This document shows, in pieces, positions 17,385 to 27,507 of a stretch of 64,000 nucleotides of DNA. The position numbers and the translations under genes are program-made. Below the pieces are notes generated by a model that was not told the origin of the DNA, did no database searches, and worked only from the letters and a program-made list of their open reading frames with translations. The DNA is from Nitrosomonadales bacterium (GTDB lineage: Bacteria > Pseudomonadota > Gammaproteobacteria > Burkholderiales > Gallionellaceae). The stretch lies in contig JACQFX010000026.1 in the NCBI GenBank assembly GCA_016199835.1, positions 62,001-126,000 of the forward strand, in the 5' to 3' direction. Each line of letters starts with the position of its first letter. Within the stretch, counting starts at the first letter, position 1.

Positions 17385-20300
17385 TCATGCGATCCGCCAT
17401 TTCGTCAGCTCATGTGCGGGCATGGGACGGGCGATGCCATAACCCTGCCCAAGCTCGCAGCCCATGTCGAGCAACGCCTGGTAATGTGCTGCGGTCTCTA
17501 TACCTTCCGCCACTGTCTCGCGCTCGAATGCCCTGGCCAGGGCGATGATGCCTTGCACGATAGCCATGTCGCCCTTGTCTTCCAGCATATCGCGCACGAA
17601 AGACTGATCTATCTTCAGCACGTCAACCGGCAGGCTGCTCAGATAAGACAGCGAAGAATAGCCGGTGCCGAAATCGTCGAGCGCGAACCTCACGCCGAGC
17701 TTGCCGCATGTCGCGATGATCTTGCGCACGATGTCTATGTCTTCGAGCGCTGCTGTTTCCAGAACTTCTATCTGGAATTTTCCGGGTGGCAAGTCAGGAT
17801 GGCGTGCGAGCTTCTGCCGCAGTTTCTCCGTGAAATGCGGAGATTCCAGATGGTAGGCCGAGATGTTGATGCTGACCTCGATATCCAGCCCGGCATGGCG
17901 CCACAGTGCGATCTGTTCGAGCGCCGTGGCGATCACCCAGTTACCGATTTCGATGTCGAGTTCGGTATTTTCGACGAGACGCAGGAATTCCGCCGGGAAA
18001 AGCAGGCCGCGTTCCGGGTGCCGCCAGCGTATCAGGGCTTCTGCGCCGACCATTCGTTTGCTGCGCAGATTGATCTTGGGCTGGTAGTGGAGCTCGAACT
18101 GACCGCGCTCCAGGCCGTGGCGTATGCTGCGCAGGAATTCATGATGGCTGCGCGCGCGCAGATCCAGCGCAGGGTCGTATATGTGGAAACGGTCCTTGCC
18201 CGACTGCTTGACCACGTACATGGCCTGGTCGGCGTGGCGCAGCAGGGTGTCGGGGTCTTCGTCGTCCAGCGGGTAGATACTGACCCCGATGCTGGCGCTG
18301 AGCGTGTACAACTGATTCTTGACGAGGATGGGCTGCGATATGGACGTGAGCAGGCGTTCCAGGGTTGCCACACATTCTTCGCCTTTCTCCAGCCCCAGCA
18401 GCAGCACGACGAACTCGTCCCCGCCCAAGCGGGCGACGGTATCTCCGCCGCGTATCGTATCCTTGATGCGTTTGGCAATCTCGATCAGCACGTGATCGCC
18501 CGCTTCGTGCCCTATCGTATCGTTTATTAGCTTGAAGCCGTCGAGGTCGAGGTAGCAAACCGCCATCATGTTTTGTTCGCGCGCGGTCTGTGCGATGGCA
18601 TGCCTCATGCGATCTGCCAGCAACAGGCGGTTCGGGATGCCGGTCAGCGCATCGTAGTGTGCGACACGGTTCAGTTCGGCCTCATGTTCTTTCAGGTGGC
18701 TGATGTCCGAGAATAAGCCGACGTGGCGCAGCACCTTGCCATTGTTGTCGCATATAACCGAGATCGAGAGCATTTCCGCGTACGTTTCCCCGGACTTGCG
18801 CCTGTTCCATACTTCGCCGCGCCAGCTTCTGTTCTGGTTCAGGGATTGCCACATCGCAGCATAAAATGCCTGGTCGTGGCGGCCAGAGCTCAGCAGCTTC
18901 GGATTGCGGCCCAGCACTTCTTCGCGGCTATAGCCGGTGATGCGGGTGAAAGCGGGATTGACATCCGAGATGGCATTGCTCGCGTCGGTGATCAGGATGG
19001 CTTCCTGACTGGTGTCGAACACGCTGGCGGTGATGCGCAGGCTTTCCTCTGCTCCCTTGCGTTCGGTGATGTCGAAACAGGAACCGATATACCCCTCGAA
19101 ATTGCCTTTTGCATCGAAACGCGGTGCGCCGTTATCCACGATCCAGCGGTATTCCCCGTCGTGGCGCCTGAGCCGATATTCCATATTGAACGGCTCGCGG
19201 CAATCAAAATGGCTGGCGTACATCTCGTAGCAGCGTTGCCGGTCTTCCGGATGTACGCCTTCCGCCCAGCCGTCGCCCATTTCCTGTTCCAGCGTGCATC
19301 CCGTGAAATCCAGCCAGACCTTGTTGAACCAGGTGCAGAGCTTGTGCGTGTCAGCCATCCAGATCAGCGCCTGCGCGGATTCGGTGATGAAGCGGAAATG
19401 CGCTTCACTCTGCTGCAATTTCAATTCGGCCTGCTTGCGCTCGGTGATGTCGCTCCAGATGGAGGAAAAATATTTTTTGCCATGCATGGTGATCGCGCGG
19501 CTGCTTACCTGGGTCATGCGGATGCTGCCGTCCTTGCGCTTGTGTTGCGTCTCGATCTGCAGAGGGAGTCCGCTGCTCGCGGCGGCGTCCAGTATCCCGT
19601 GTACCTGTTGCGCGTTGTACTGGGCCTGCACGTCGACCAGCGTCAGTTGCGCAAATTCTTCGCGCGTGTAGCCCAGGCTTTTGTGCGCCAACGGGTTGAA
19701 CTCGACAAAGCGCATCGACTCGGCATCCAGCAGCAGAATGGAATCGGCGGCCTGGTTGACGATGGATCTGAAGATTTCCTCGCGTTCGCGCAGGGCGATC
19801 CCGGCGTATTCGCGTTTGGTGACGTCGCGGAAACTCCATACCCTGCCGACGACTTTTCCCTCGACATGTTGCGGGATGGAATAGCGCTCGACGATCTTGC
19901 CATCCTTGAAATTGAAGATGTCGAAGGAGCTCTCCTCCGGGGTGGCGTATAGTTCAGTGACCTTTTTCAGGAAGCCGTCCGGGTCTTGCAGTTGATCCAG
20001 GACATAATTCAGCGCTGCCCGGTCGTCCTTGCTGGAAATCATTTCCTCGGTGATGTGCCACAACTCGATAAAGCGCCGGTTGTGCAATACCCACTGATTG
20101 TCGAGATCAACCACCAGTATGGCGTCTGCGGAAGATTCCAGCGTTGCGTTCAGCAACGACAGGAAATTCTCCTTTTGCGCTTCAGCGCGCTTGCGTTCGG
20201 TGACGTCGCGCGAAAGCATGATGAAATGCCGGGTTGAAGCATCGGCTACGGTTTTTGCGGCGGTGGAAAGCTCGAACCAGCTTTCACCGTGAGGGAGATC

Positions 20301-21755
20301 GAGATGGATGATCTGCCCGTTCGAATAGCCTGTTGCTGCGGCCCCTGCTATGGCGGACATGACAATGGCCGCCGCATCTGCAGGCAACATTTCGTTGACG
20401 GTACGGCCCAGCAGCAGGTCTCTCTGGGCTGCCAGGAGTTCGGGGTCATGCGCCCAGATATTGAGGTAGCGTCCTTCGCGGTCGAGCTCGAACAATAGAT
20501 CCGGGATCGCGTTGATGACGCCTTCGGTGAATTCCAGCATCTGCTTCAAATGCTGCTCGGTCTGATTGCGTGCGCTGATGTCGCGCGCGATGCCCAGCAC
20601 GCCGATCAGTTTTCCTTGGCCATCACGCATGGGCGTCTTGATGGTTTCCAGCAGTTCGCGGTGCCCGTCATCGGCGAACGTGAGCCATTCCTCATTGAGA
20701 GTGGGCTTGCCCGCTTCCATGGCCATACGGTCGTGGTCACGGAAGAAACCGGCAAGCTTTTCGCTCATGAAGTCAAAGTCCGACTTGCCGACGATATCCT
20801 GCTCCTTTGCGCCGAGAAAGCGCTCGAAGCGCGCGTTACAGGCCAGATAGATGCCGCCCGTGTCTTTCAGCCAGATCAGGTCGGGTAGCGTGTTGACCAG
20901 CGTGCGCAGGAAATTTTCTTCGAGCCCGTTCCGTTCGTCCGCCAAGCCGATAACCATCGCCTGTGTCATGTCATGTTCGCTTAACAGTCCGACCATGCGC
21001 CCGCTCTCGTCCACCACCACCAGATGGCGCACCTTGCGCGCAAGCATCATTTCAGCAGCCTGGTTGGTCGTGGCCTCACTCGATATAGTCAGCACCGGGG
21101 CGACCATCACTTCCCCGAGCATAATGTCGGCATAGGATTTGTCGCCGGAATAAAAGCGCACCACATCGCGTTCGGTGATGATGCCGACCGGTTTTTCGTT
21201 CTCGACCACGACCACGCAGCTCTTGTGCTGCGCCTGCATCAGGTCGAGCGACTGCATCAGGCTTGAGGTCGGCGGCAAGACGACGGCTGAGCGCTTGGCG
21301 ATGGAAACAACTTTGCGGCGTCCGGCCAGCGCAGTGAGATTGAGATGCAGGCGAAAATCCGTTTCGCTAACCACGCCCGCCAGCAGGCCGCTTTCATCCA
21401 CGATCACCAGGTGGCGGATGCCGTTTCGCAGGCAGAGCTGATAGGCATCCAGCGTGGTGATTGAGGGCGGTACAGTGATGACCGGGGATGACATGATGTC
21501 GCGCAGGTTTGTATCTTGCGGACATCCGGCCTGCATGGCGTGCAGGATGTTGCGCTCGGTGACGATGCCCAGCGGATGATTGGAATTGTCAGTCACCACG
21601 ATGGAGGAGATGCGACGCTGCGCCATGATTCGTGCAGCTTCCCCGATGCCGTTATCCACCGGGAGGCTGAGAGCATTGCGCGTGGCAATCTCTATCAACA
21701 GCGAGTTCTGGCCGGAGTTGTTGTTGGGAGCGTCGTGTCGATTCATCATGCTCAA
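17385..21755 (-). CDS. Multidomain CBS-PAS-GGDEF-EAL c-di-GMP signalling protein
   Basis: 1456 residues, no membrane segment seen. Four CBS domains (about residues 20-275) are followed by six PAS/PAC units (about 280-1025), a GGDEF domain (about 1030-1195) and an EAL domain (about 1205-1450). GGDEF is intact near residue 1109 and is preceded by an RGGD inhibitory-site match. EAL is intact near residue 1237 (GAEALIRWRHPERG), with DDFGTGYSS later, so both cyclase and phosphodiesterase activity are possible. The CBS array suggests adenine-nucleotide sensing and the PAS array redox, haem or flavin sensing; both are family-based inferences. It probably shares a transcript with the downstream HDOD gene. 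Confidence 0.93.
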   Translation of the reverse strand: MSMMNRHDAPNNNSGQNSLLIEIATRNALSLPVDNGIGEAARIMAQRRISSIVVTDNSNHPLGIVTERNILHAMQAGCPQDTNLRDIMSSPVITVPPSITTLDAYQLCLRNGIRHLVIVDESGLLAGVVSETDFRLHLNLTALAGRRKVVSIAKRSAVVLPPTSSLMQSLDLMQAQHKSCVVVVENEKPVGIITERDVVRFYSGDKSYADIMLGEVMVAPVLTISSEATTNQAAEMMLARKVRHLVVVDESGRMVGLLSEHDMTQAMVIGLADERNGLEENFLRTLVNTLPDLIWLKDTGGIYLACNARFERFLGAKEQDIVGKSDFDFMSEKLAGFFRDHDRMAMEAGKPTLNEEWLTFADDGHRELLETIKTPMRDGQGKLIGVLGIARDISARNQTEQHLKQMLEFTEGVINAIPDLLFELDREGRYLNIWAHDPELLAAQRDLLLGRTVNEMLPADAAAIVMSAIAGAAATGYSNGQIIHLDLPHGESWFELSTAAKTVADASTRHFIMLSRDVTERKRAEAQKENFLSLLNATLESSADAILVVDLDNQWVLHNRRFIELWHITEEMISSKDDRAALNYVLDQLQDPDGFLKKVTELYATPEESSFDIFNFKDGKIVERYSIPQHVEGKVVGRVWSFRDVTKREYAGIALREREEIFRSIVNQAADSILLLDAESMRFVEFNPLAHKSLGYTREEFAQLTLVDVQAQYNAQQVHGILDAAASSGLPLQIETQHKRKDGSIRMTQVSSRAITMHGKKYFSSIWSDITERKQAELKLQQSEAHFRFITESAQALIWMADTHKLCTWFNKVWLDFTGCTLEQEMGDGWAEGVHPEDRQRCYEMYASHFDCREPFNMEYRLRRHDGEYRWIVDNGAPRFDAKGNFEGYIGSCFDITERKGAEESLRITASVFDTSQEAILITDASNAISDVNPAFTRITGYSREEVLGRNPKLLSSGRHDQAFYAAMWQSLNQNRSWRGEVWNRRKSGETYAEMLSISVICDNNGKVLRHVGLFSDISHLKEHEAELNRVAHYDALTGIPNRLLLADRMRHAIAQTAREQNMMAVCYLDLDGFKLINDTIGHEAGDHVLIEIAKRIKDTIRGGDTVARLGGDEFVVLLLGLEKGEECVATLERLLTSISQPILVKNQLYTLSASIGVSIYPLDDEDPDTLLRHADQAMYVVKQSGKDRFHIYDPALDLRARSHHEFLRSIRHGLERGQFELHYQPKINLRSKRMVGAEALIRWRHPERGLLFPAEFLRLVENTELDIEIGNWVIATALEQIALWRHAGLDIEVSINISAYHLESPHFTEKLRQKLARHPDLPPGKFQIEVLETAALEDIDIVRKIIATCGKLGVRFALDDFGTGYSSLSYLSSLPVDVLKIDQSFVRDMLEDKGDMAIVQGIIALARAFERETVAEGIETAAHYQALLDMGCELGQGYGIARPMPAHELTKWRIA

Positions 21756-21998
21756 GCCGGCTATTGAGGCGGTATGGGGTTTTCTGTGTATGTTACTGAG
21801 ACGATTCTACCTTCAGCAGTAGGGTTGTACCAGCCCCAGGATTATCAGGGAGCAGGCGGTGTTACCGCACCGTTGCAGCCTGCGCAGGAGGTGATAATGG
21901 AATCGCGTAGCGTTATCGAATTGTTTGCCGACAGCCCGTGCCACAGGGGAGGGCAAGCTATTCTGGTGAGGCTATGCCCATGCCGACCGATTTTTGTG

Positions 21999-22028
21999 TT
22001 GTTGTTTGGTTTTGCCTGGTGCTACAAT
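21999..22028 (+). promoter_or_regulatory. Candidate promoter of tRNA-Thr
   Basis: TTGTTG (21999-22004) and TACAAT (22023-22028) with an 18-bp spacer, followed by GCGCGCC. It lies 61 bases before the tRNA. The rest of the 334-base stretch 21756-22089, between the signalling gene and the tRNA, shows no gene that I can support. Confidence 0.5.
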
Positions 22029-22089
22029 GCGCGCCCCGTGGAAGGCGTCATCCGTTGGATGCAGTCTGTGCCTGACACAGTTTCATCAT

Positions 22090-22165
22090 GCCGCCTTAGC
22101 TCAGTTGGTAGAGCAACCGCCTTGTAAGCGGTAGGTCATCAGTTCGAATCCGATAGGCGGCACCA
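22090..22165 (+). tRNA. tRNA-Thr (UGU anticodon)
   Basis: 76 bases including an encoded CCA. The acceptor stem GCCGCCT pairs with AGGCGGC. The anticodon stem is ACCGC/GCGGT around loop CTTGTAA, giving TGT. The T-arm contains GTTCGAATC. It is followed by a strong intrinsic terminator, so it is a single-tRNA transcription unit. Confidence 0.97.
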
Positions 22166-22170
22166 ATACA

Positions 22171-22199
22171 AGCCAGCTCCGCAAAGGTGCTGGCTTTTT
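22171..22199 (+). terminator. Rho-independent terminator of tRNA-Thr
   Basis: AGCCAGC and GCTGGCT form a 7-bp stem around a GC-containing loop, followed by TTTTT. It lies six bases after the tRNA. The remaining bases to the next gene at 22439 show nothing further recognisable. Confidence 0.85.
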
Positions 22200-22438
22200 C
22201 ATGTTACGTGCTTCATCAGGGTTTTTGGTTGCTGTAAGGACGCGCGCGACTTGGCACAAGCACATTTATTGGCTGAGCGCCACTCATTCGTTGTTACCCA
22301 ACCTGTCGCATCTATTGGTAAGATTATTGAAAGATGCGCCCAGCCAGCCCGGAACTTTTCCCGATTGCGCCAGACGTCGTCTGGACGGCGATTTGTGACG
22401 TGGCGCTGGCATGTGGCAATACTATCAAGAGGGTAAAA

Positions 22439-24376
22439 ATGAAGAAGCTGATTCTTGCGCTGGGTATCTTGCTGTGGGTTTGCTCAGGAACGGCGAGGGC
22501 TGGAAATGTTTTTCCCAGTGCCCTTGGCACCTTGCTTGACCGGGCTCAGGCGGGGAATCCTGGCGCGCAATATCGTTTGGGATTGAGATATGCCCAGGGC
22601 AAGGGCGTCGACCAGGATTACCAGCAGGCAATGGACTGGTATCTCAAGTCAGCATTGCAGGAATATGCACCGGCGCAATACAGCCTGGGTGAGTTGTACG
22701 ATAAAGGCTTGGGTGTCCCGAAAAATCTTCAGACAGCGGCTGGCTGGTATCGCAAAGCCGCCGAGCAGGGAGAGGCGGCCGCGCAATACAGCCTTGGAAC
22801 CATGTATGACCAGGGCCAGGGCGTTAAACAGAATTATGCGCAGGCAATGATGTGGTTCCGCAAAGCCGCAGAGCAGAAGGTCGCGCTTGCGCAATACAAC
22901 ATCGGGATGATGTATTACCTGGGGCAAGGCGTTCCGCAGGATTATGCGCAAGCAATGGAGTGGTTCCGCCAAGCCGCAGAACAGGATGAGGCTCTCGCGC
23001 AATACAACATCGGGGTGATGTATCGCGACGGGCAAGGAGTCAAACAGGACTACGAACAGGCGATAGATTGGTTGCGCAAGTCGGCAACACAGGGCAACGT
23101 TGCTGCGCAATATAGCATCGGGATGATGTACGACCGGGGGCAAGGTGTTCCCCGTGATGCCACGCAGGCCATGCAATGGTTGCGGAAAGCCGCAGAACAG
23201 GGCGATGCCTCTGCGCAACATATCATTGGGGAAAAGTATGGCAATCAACTGGTCACTGCGCAGAGCCGTCAGCAGTCGATGGAGTGGCTGCGTAAAGCCG
23301 CTGATCAGGGAGATGCGGTGGCGCAATTCAAACTGGGTTTGCTGTATGTAGACGAGCAGGGGGCCACGCAGGACTACCGGCAGGGCATGGAATGGTTCCG
23401 TAAGGCAGCCGATCAGGGATATGCGCCAGCGCAATATAACCTGGGAATTCTGTACCTCAATGGCCAAGGGGTCGATCAGGATTATCTGCAGGGGGTGGAC
23501 TGGTTCCGCAAGGCCGCGCAGCAAGGGGATGTGGAGGCGCAACAATATCTGGGCATGATGTACGCTCAGGGAACCGGGGTCGTCCAGGACTATTTGCAGG
23601 CCATGGATTGGTTCCGTCTGGCTGCCAAACAGGGATATGCGGTAGCGCAATACAATCTTGGGATGATGTATGACCAGGGGCAGGGGGTGTTGCAGGATTA
23701 TAAACAGGCGACCGAGTGGTATGGGGCTGCGGCAAAGCAGGGCTACGCTCCCGCACAGTACAGCCTCGGGATGATGTACGATCAAGGCCAGGGTGTTCCG
23801 CATAATCCATTGCAGGCGGTGGATTGGCTGCGCAAAGCCGCCGAGCAGGGGCATGCGGCAGCGCAATATAACCTCGGGGTGATGTACTACCTGGGGCAGG
23901 ACATCCCGCAGGATTACATGCAGGCCATAGACTGGTTCCAGAAAGCTGCGGAGCAGGGAGATACTTCTGCGCAATACAACCTCGGCGTGATATATCGCCA
24001 GGGGCAGGGTGTTCTGCGGGATTATGCGCAGGCCATGGAATGGTTCCGCAAGGCGGCGGACAAGGGCAACGTGTCTGCACAATACAGCCTGGGGATGATG
24101 TATGACCAGGGTCAGGGCACCCCACAGGATTATGTGCAGGCCATGGAACGTTTCCGCAGGGCGGCGGAGCGCGGTCATCCTGCTGCGCAATATGCGCTCG
24201 GGGTGATGTATGACAAAGGCCATGGAGCCAAACAGGATTATGTGCGGGCATACCAGTGGCTGAGTTCGGCAGCGGGAGCCGGGAACAAGGATGCCATTAA
24301 ATATCGTGATACGCTGGCGGCCAAAATGACGGCAAAACAGTTGGCAGAGGCTCAGCGCCTGACGCAAAACAGGTGA
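22439..24376 (+). CDS. Exported Sel1-repeat protein with 16 tandem repeats
   Basis: 645 residues from ATG 22439, which has a GAGGG site and begins a signal peptide (KKLILALGILLWVCSGTARAG). The mature protein is 16 consecutive 36-residue Sel1-like (TPR-related) repeats with consensus A-AQY-LG-MY--GQGV-QDY-QAM-WF-KAAEQG, and a short C-terminal tail (about 30 residues). Repeat 7 is the most degenerate (YGNQLVTAQSRQ). Such solenoids scaffold protein-protein contacts in the periplasm or at the envelope; the partner is unknown. The repetition is also clear in the DNA as about 108-base units, which creates a long spurious open frame on the opposite strand. Confidence 0.93.
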   Translation: MKKLILALGILLWVCSGTARAGNVFPSALGTLLDRAQAGNPGAQYRLGLRYAQGKGVDQDYQQAMDWYLKSALQEYAPAQYSLGELYDKGLGVPKNLQTAAGWYRKAAEQGEAAAQYSLGTMYDQGQGVKQNYAQAMMWFRKAAEQKVALAQYNIGMMYYLGQGVPQDYAQAMEWFRQAAEQDEALAQYNIGVMYRDGQGVKQDYEQAIDWLRKSATQGNVAAQYSIGMMYDRGQGVPRDATQAMQWLRKAAEQGDASAQHIIGEKYGNQLVTAQSRQQSMEWLRKAADQGDAVAQFKLGLLYVDEQGATQDYRQGMEWFRKAADQGYAPAQYNLGILYLNGQGVDQDYLQGVDWFRKAAQQGDVEAQQYLGMMYAQGTGVVQDYLQAMDWFRLAAKQGYAVAQYNLGMMYDQGQGVLQDYKQATEWYGAAAKQGYAPAQYSLGMMYDQGQGVPHNPLQAVDWLRKAAEQGHAAAQYNLGVMYYLGQDIPQDYMQAIDWFQKAAEQGDTSAQYNLGVIYRQGQGVLRDYAQAMEWFRKAADKGNVSAQYSLGMMYDQGQGTPQDYVQAMERFRRAAERGHPAAQYALGVMYDKGHGAKQDYVRAYQWLSSAAGAGNKDAIKYRDTLAAKMTAKQLAEAQRLTQNR

Positions 24377-24425
24377 TGCAATGACTCGTGGGGCAAGGCA
24401 ATTTTCTGCGACTCCAGGCAAACCA

Positions 24426-24466
24426 TGACAGTAGCGCGCGGCTAAATGGCATGCGCGCTACTGTCA
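24426..24466. repeat. Perfect 14-bp inverted repeat upstream of sucC
   Basis: TGACAGTAGCGCGC (24426-24439) and its exact reverse complement (24453-24466) are separated by 13 bases. No T-run follows on the plus strand, so a classical terminator is unlikely. It may be a terminator variant, an RNA hairpin in the sucCD leader, or a protein binding site. Confidence 0.8.
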
Positions 24467-24573
24467 AGTAGTGTCGATTTGTTTCTACAATCTCCCGCAT
24501 GCATCGGAATAATTCGGTAACATTGCGCCTGCGCCGCGCGCATGGGGGCGCGCGTGCAATCGAAAAAGGTCAA

Positions 24574-25742
<1,169 letters not shown>

Positions 25743-25744
25743 CT

Positions 25745-26626
25745 ATGTCCATACTCATCAATAAAGACACCCGAGTCATCACGCAAGGCATGACCGGCAA
25801 GGTCGGCCAGTTCCATACTTTCCACTGCCGCGCTTACGCGAACGGTGCGAACTGTTTCGTCGCCGGCGTGAATCCGAAAAAAGCGGGCGAAAATTTTGAA
25901 GGCGTGCCGGTGTATGCCAGCGTGAAGGACGCCAAGGCTGCGACGGGCGCGACCGTCTCAGTGATCTACGTGCCGCCCTCGGGCGCGGCCGCTGCGATTG
26001 ATGAGGCTGTCGAAGCCGACCTCGATCTCGTGATCTGCATCACCGAAGGCATCCCCGTGCACGACATGCTGAAGACGCGCTACAGGATGCAGGGCAAGAA
26101 GACCATCCTCATCGGCCCGAATTGCCCCGGCCTGATCACGCCGGACGAGATCAAGATCGGCATCATGCCCGGCCACATCCATAAAAAGGGTTGCATCGGC
26201 GTGGTGTCGCGCTCCGGCACCTTGACCTATGAAGCGGTCGGGCAACTCTCCGCGCTGGGCATGGGCCAATCGTCCTGCGTCGGTATCGGCGGCGATCCGA
26301 TCAACGGCATGAAACACGTGGATGTGATGCGGCTGTTCAACGATGACCCGGAAACCGACGCGGTCATCATGGTGGGCGAAATCGGCGGCAGCGACGAGGA
26401 AGATTGCGCGCGCTGGATCAAGGCCAACATGAAGAAGCCGGTGGTGGGTTTCATCGCGGGCGTTACCGCGCCTGAAGGCAAACGCATGGGCCATGCCGGC
26501 GCGATCATCTCCGGCGGGCAGGGCGGCGCGGACGACAAGCTGGCTGTGATGGAAGAATGCGGCATCCATATCACACGCAACCCGGCTGAGATGGGGCGTG
26601 TAATGCAGAGGGTGTTGAAGGGATAA
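25745..26626 (+). CDS. sucD: Succinyl-CoA synthetase alpha subunit
   Basis: CoA-binding subunit bearing the phosphorylated active-site histidine. 293 residues, normal length. The N-terminal Rossmann domain starts [26 protein letters not shown] lies near residue 124, and the catalytic His is in [17 protein letters not shown] near residue 250. It is adjacent to sucC. Downstream lies a paired palindrome and then a TerC-type gene that seems to have its own ribosome-binding site. Confidence 0.98.
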   Translation: MSILINKDTRVITQGMTGKVGQFHTFHCRAYANGANCFVAGVNPKKAGENFEGVPVYASVKDAKAATGATVSVIYVPPSGAAAAIDEAVEADLDLVICITEGIPVHDMLKTRYRMQGKKTILIGPNCPGLITPDEIKIGIMPGHIHKKGCIGVVSRSGTLTYEAVGQLSALGMGQSSCVGIGGDPINGMKHVDVMRLFNDDPETDAVIMVGEIGGSDEEDCARWIKANMKKPVVGFIAGVTAPEGKRMGHAGAIISGGQGGADDKLAVMEECGIHITRNPAEMGRVMQRVLKG

Positions 26627-26654
26627 CCGTCCATCAGGGCTGGTGCATCACTCT

Positions 26655-26714
26655 TGTGGGAGCGGTCTCCCGACCGCGATGATTTTTTGTCGTGACCGGG
26701 AGGGCGCTCCCACC
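26655..26714. repeat. Inverted pair of GTGGGAGCG-type elements
   Basis: TGTGGGAGCGGTCTCCCGAC from 26655 and an inverted copy (26691-26714) ending GGCGCTCCCACC. This is a second palindromic family, distinct from the GTAGGTCGGGC family, and resembles REP-type elements of other Proteobacteria. A T-rich tract follows at about 26717, so it could also end the sucCD transcript. Confidence 0.75.
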
Positions 26715-26749
26715 TGTTTTTTTATTTTTAAATTGAGATCGGATAACAC

Positions 26750-27496
26750 ATGCTGGAAATGCTGACATCCGCCCAGTTCTGGGTGGATGTGTTCACGATC
26801 ATCGTTATCGACATATTGCTCTCCGGCGATAACGCGGTGGTGATCGCGCTGGCCTGCCGCAACCTGCCGCCCGCGCAGCGCAGGAAAGGTGTATTGATTG
26901 GCATGGGCGGTGCCATCGTCCTGCGCATCGTGCTTACCTTTTTTGCTGTCGGCTTGCTGAGTGTGCCCTACCTCAGGGTGGTCGGCGCGATGTTGCTGTT
27001 GTGGATAGGTGTCAAGCTGATCCTGCCGGAAGACGATGAGCACGGAGAAGACAAGATCAAGGCCGATGCCAATCTGTGGGGGGCGGTGAAGACGATCATA
27101 ATCGCCGATTCCGTGATGAGCCTGGATAATGTGCTGGGTGTGGCTGGTGCGGCGCACGGCAATGCATGGTTGCTGGTGTTCGGCCTGGTGGTAAGTATCC
27201 CGCTGATCGCCTGGAGCAGCCAACTAGTGCTGAAACTGATAGATCGCTTCCCTGTCATCATCTATCTGGGTGGTGCGTTGCTCGGCTATGTGGCGGGCGA
27301 GATGCTGGCGGGCGATACGACGCTGGCACCCGTGATGGAAGCGCTGCCGCATGCTGTGCACTGGATGCTGCCGGCGCTGTGCGCCATACTGGTAGTTGTG
27401 ACTGGGCTCTGGCTGGCGGCACGCAAGGCCGTTGCGGCGAAAGTGGTCAATCTCGTGGACGAGCATGTGTCCGCCACATCGAATACAAAACACTGA
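26750..27496 (+). CDS. TerC/YjbE-family integral membrane protein
   Basis: 248 residues with about seven hydrophobic helices. The family signature IDILLSGDNAVVIALAC lies near residue 22 and a second acidic motif, ADSVMSLDNVLGVAG, near residue 120; these paired Asp/Asn motifs are characteristic of TerC proteins, several of which export manganese or metallate exoenzymes. The YjbE subfamily is the best fit. No yybP-ykoY Mn riboswitch was recognised in the leader, which is occupied by repeats. The mutarotase gene follows after 11 bases. Confidence 0.88.
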   Translation: MLEMLTSAQFWVDVFTIIVIDILLSGDNAVVIALACRNLPPAQRRKGVLIGMGGAIVLRIVLTFFAVGLLSVPYLRVVGAMLLLWIGVKLILPEDDEHGEDKIKADANLWGAVKTIIIADSVMSLDNVLGVAGAAHGNAWLLVFGLVVSIPLIAWSSQLVLKLIDRFPVIIYLGGALLGYVAGEMLAGDTTLAPVMEALPHAVHWMLPALCAILVVVTGLWLAARKAVAAKVVNLVDEHVSATSNTKH

Positions 27497-27507
27497 AAGA
27501 ATAAATC

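Noticed and set aside
22090-22165. Integration site of a mobile element at tRNA-Thr
   Set aside because: No integrase, phage gene or direct repeat of the tRNA 3' end is seen on either side in this window.
22649-24421. 590-residue open frame on the minus strand
   Set aside because: It is the antisense of the Sel1 repeat gene; the repeated 108-base unit keeps the opposite frame open. The plus-strand product has a signal peptide and clear repeats.
26627-26749. Manganese (yybP-ykoY) riboswitch before the TerC-type gene
   Set aside because: The interval is filled by an inverted pair of GTGGGAGCG elements and does not show the riboswitch's conserved loops.
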